DNA from: Desulfobulbus sp.
GTDB lineage: Bacteria > Desulfobacterota > Desulfobulbia > Desulfobulbales > Desulfobulbaceae
Assembly: GCA_030602145.1 (NCBI GenBank)
Contig: JAUWAH010000119.1
Coordinates: 1 to 7,141, forward strand
DNA length: 7,141 nucleotides
Direction: 5' to 3'
In this document: positions 6,737 to 7,141 of the stretch, piece after piece
Numbering within the stretch: position 1 is the stretch's first letter
Layout: each line of letters opens with the position of its first letter
Notes under the pieces: generated by a model
What the model saw: only the letters and a program-made list of their open reading frames with translations
Databases searched by the model: none
Told to the model about the DNA's origin: nothing
Translations under genes and position numbers: made by a program

Positions 6737-6915
6737 TCTCAACAAAACAGCACATTATCATCAATATCCATAAACGGGAACCTCTTGGCCCGCCCGCTCT
6801 TCCCCTTTACCGGAAGACACTATCGGAAAGCCGGAAATCAATCGTTACCCCTAAAAAAGGCGAACAATTAAACAGGCCCCAAGAGAGTCAAAAGAACGCA
6901 ACCAGATAGTTTTGC

Positions 6916-6943
6916 TTGTCATTCTTCCGGCGAAAAGTTAAAT
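6916..6943 (+). promoter_or_regulatory. Candidate sigma-70 promoter for the right-edge lipoprotein gene
   Basis: TTGTCA (6916-6921; five of six to TTGACA) is followed after 16 bases by TTAAAT (6938-6943; four of six to TATAAT). Transcription would start near 6950, about 95 bases before the ATG at 7045. Identified by eye. Confidence 0.4.
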
Positions 6944-7044
6944 AGGTGGGACACGGTTTTACCGGATCATGCGGCCATTGTTCGCAGAACACAACAATAT
7001 TCTTTCAATGCACGCCAAGGTTGCACAAACCCCACACTTACCAT

Positions 7045-7141
7045 ATGAAAATATTGCCCACTCTGCTGACCCACTGCCTCATCGCCCTGGTTTGCTTCTC
7101 CCTTTCAGCCTGTTCCTCCCACAACAGAAAATCGACACTCA
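7045..7141 (+). CDS. Lipoprotein, N-terminal part only (cut by window edge)
   Basis: An open frame of 32 codons starts at ATG 7045 and runs off the window. It encodes a short N-terminus with one Lys, a hydrophobic stretch (residues 4-22) and a lipobox L20-S-A-C23, followed by SSHNRKS, a typical lipoprotein signal with polar residues after the cysteine. The mature protein is outside the window, so the function cannot be named. No clear Shine-Dalgarno precedes the ATG; AAGG lies about 25 bases away. It is transcribed divergently from the PBP gene, with a candidate promoter about 100 bp upstream. Confidence 0.7.
   Translation, partial: MKILPTLLTHCLIALVCFSLSACSSHNRKSTL

Larger units (their letters stand above)
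6389..7044. other. Divergent intergenic region without a convincing gene
   Basis: These 656 bp separate the PBP gene (leftward) from a lipoprotein gene (rightward). Frames of 62-65 codons exist on both strands, but they begin at GTG or lack ribosome sites and encode nothing recognisable. The region holds candidate promoters for both flanking genes, a GC hairpin, a 10-bp palindrome and a longer-range inverted repeat. The half nearer 7044 is noticeably AT-richer than the PBP gene. No tRNA, known riboswitch or insertion sequence end was seen. Confidence 0.55.

Noticed and set aside
6718..6909. Plus-strand 63-codon frame in the divergent region
   Set aside because: GTG start at the end of a hairpin, no Shine-Dalgarno, composition not protein-like.

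Overview
The window comes from a bacterium with an outer membrane. It carries a large class A penicillin-binding protein (PBP) and two lipoprotein genes with clear lipoboxes. The long PBP, the TPR lipoprotein beside it and the GC-rich coding (36 of 60 bases G/C at 3661-3720) would fit a Desulfobacterota (deltaproteobacterial) chromosome. That placement is a guess from style; no marker gene is present.

Layout, left to right. (1) 41-1051, plus strand: an AT-rich gene for a 336-residue protein with an N-terminal four-cysteine zinc ribbon, a helical middle and a C-terminal PD-(D/E)XK nuclease core that resembles the nuclease half of Card1/Can2 (DUF1887) proteins, without a recognisable CARF domain. 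(2) 1112-2800, minus strand: a 562-residue lipoprotein with coiled-coil and TPR-like helices, convergent with gene 1. (3) 2801-3121: a 321-bp gap holding a probable intrinsic terminator for the PBP gene and, overlapping it, a candidate promoter for the lipoprotein. (4) 3122-6388, minus strand: a 1088-residue class A PBP with intact glycosyltransferase and transpeptidase motifs and about 215 extra residues between the transpeptidase SxN and KTG motifs. (5) 6389-7044: a 656-bp divergent intergenic region with no convincing gene, but with candidate promoters in both directions and several inverted repeats. (6) 7045-7141, plus strand: the first 32 codons of another lipoprotein gene, cut by the window edge.

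Functionally, the PBP polymerises and crosslinks peptidoglycan from the inner membrane. The TPR lipoprotein encoded just downstream could be its activator or partner, by analogy with LpoA of E. coli and LpoP of Pseudomonas; this is inference from gene order and architecture. Gene 1 looks unrelated to the cell wall genes, differs from them in base composition, and is the best candidate for a transferred, possibly defence-related, gene. Its left neighbours lie outside the window, so no system can be reconstructed here.
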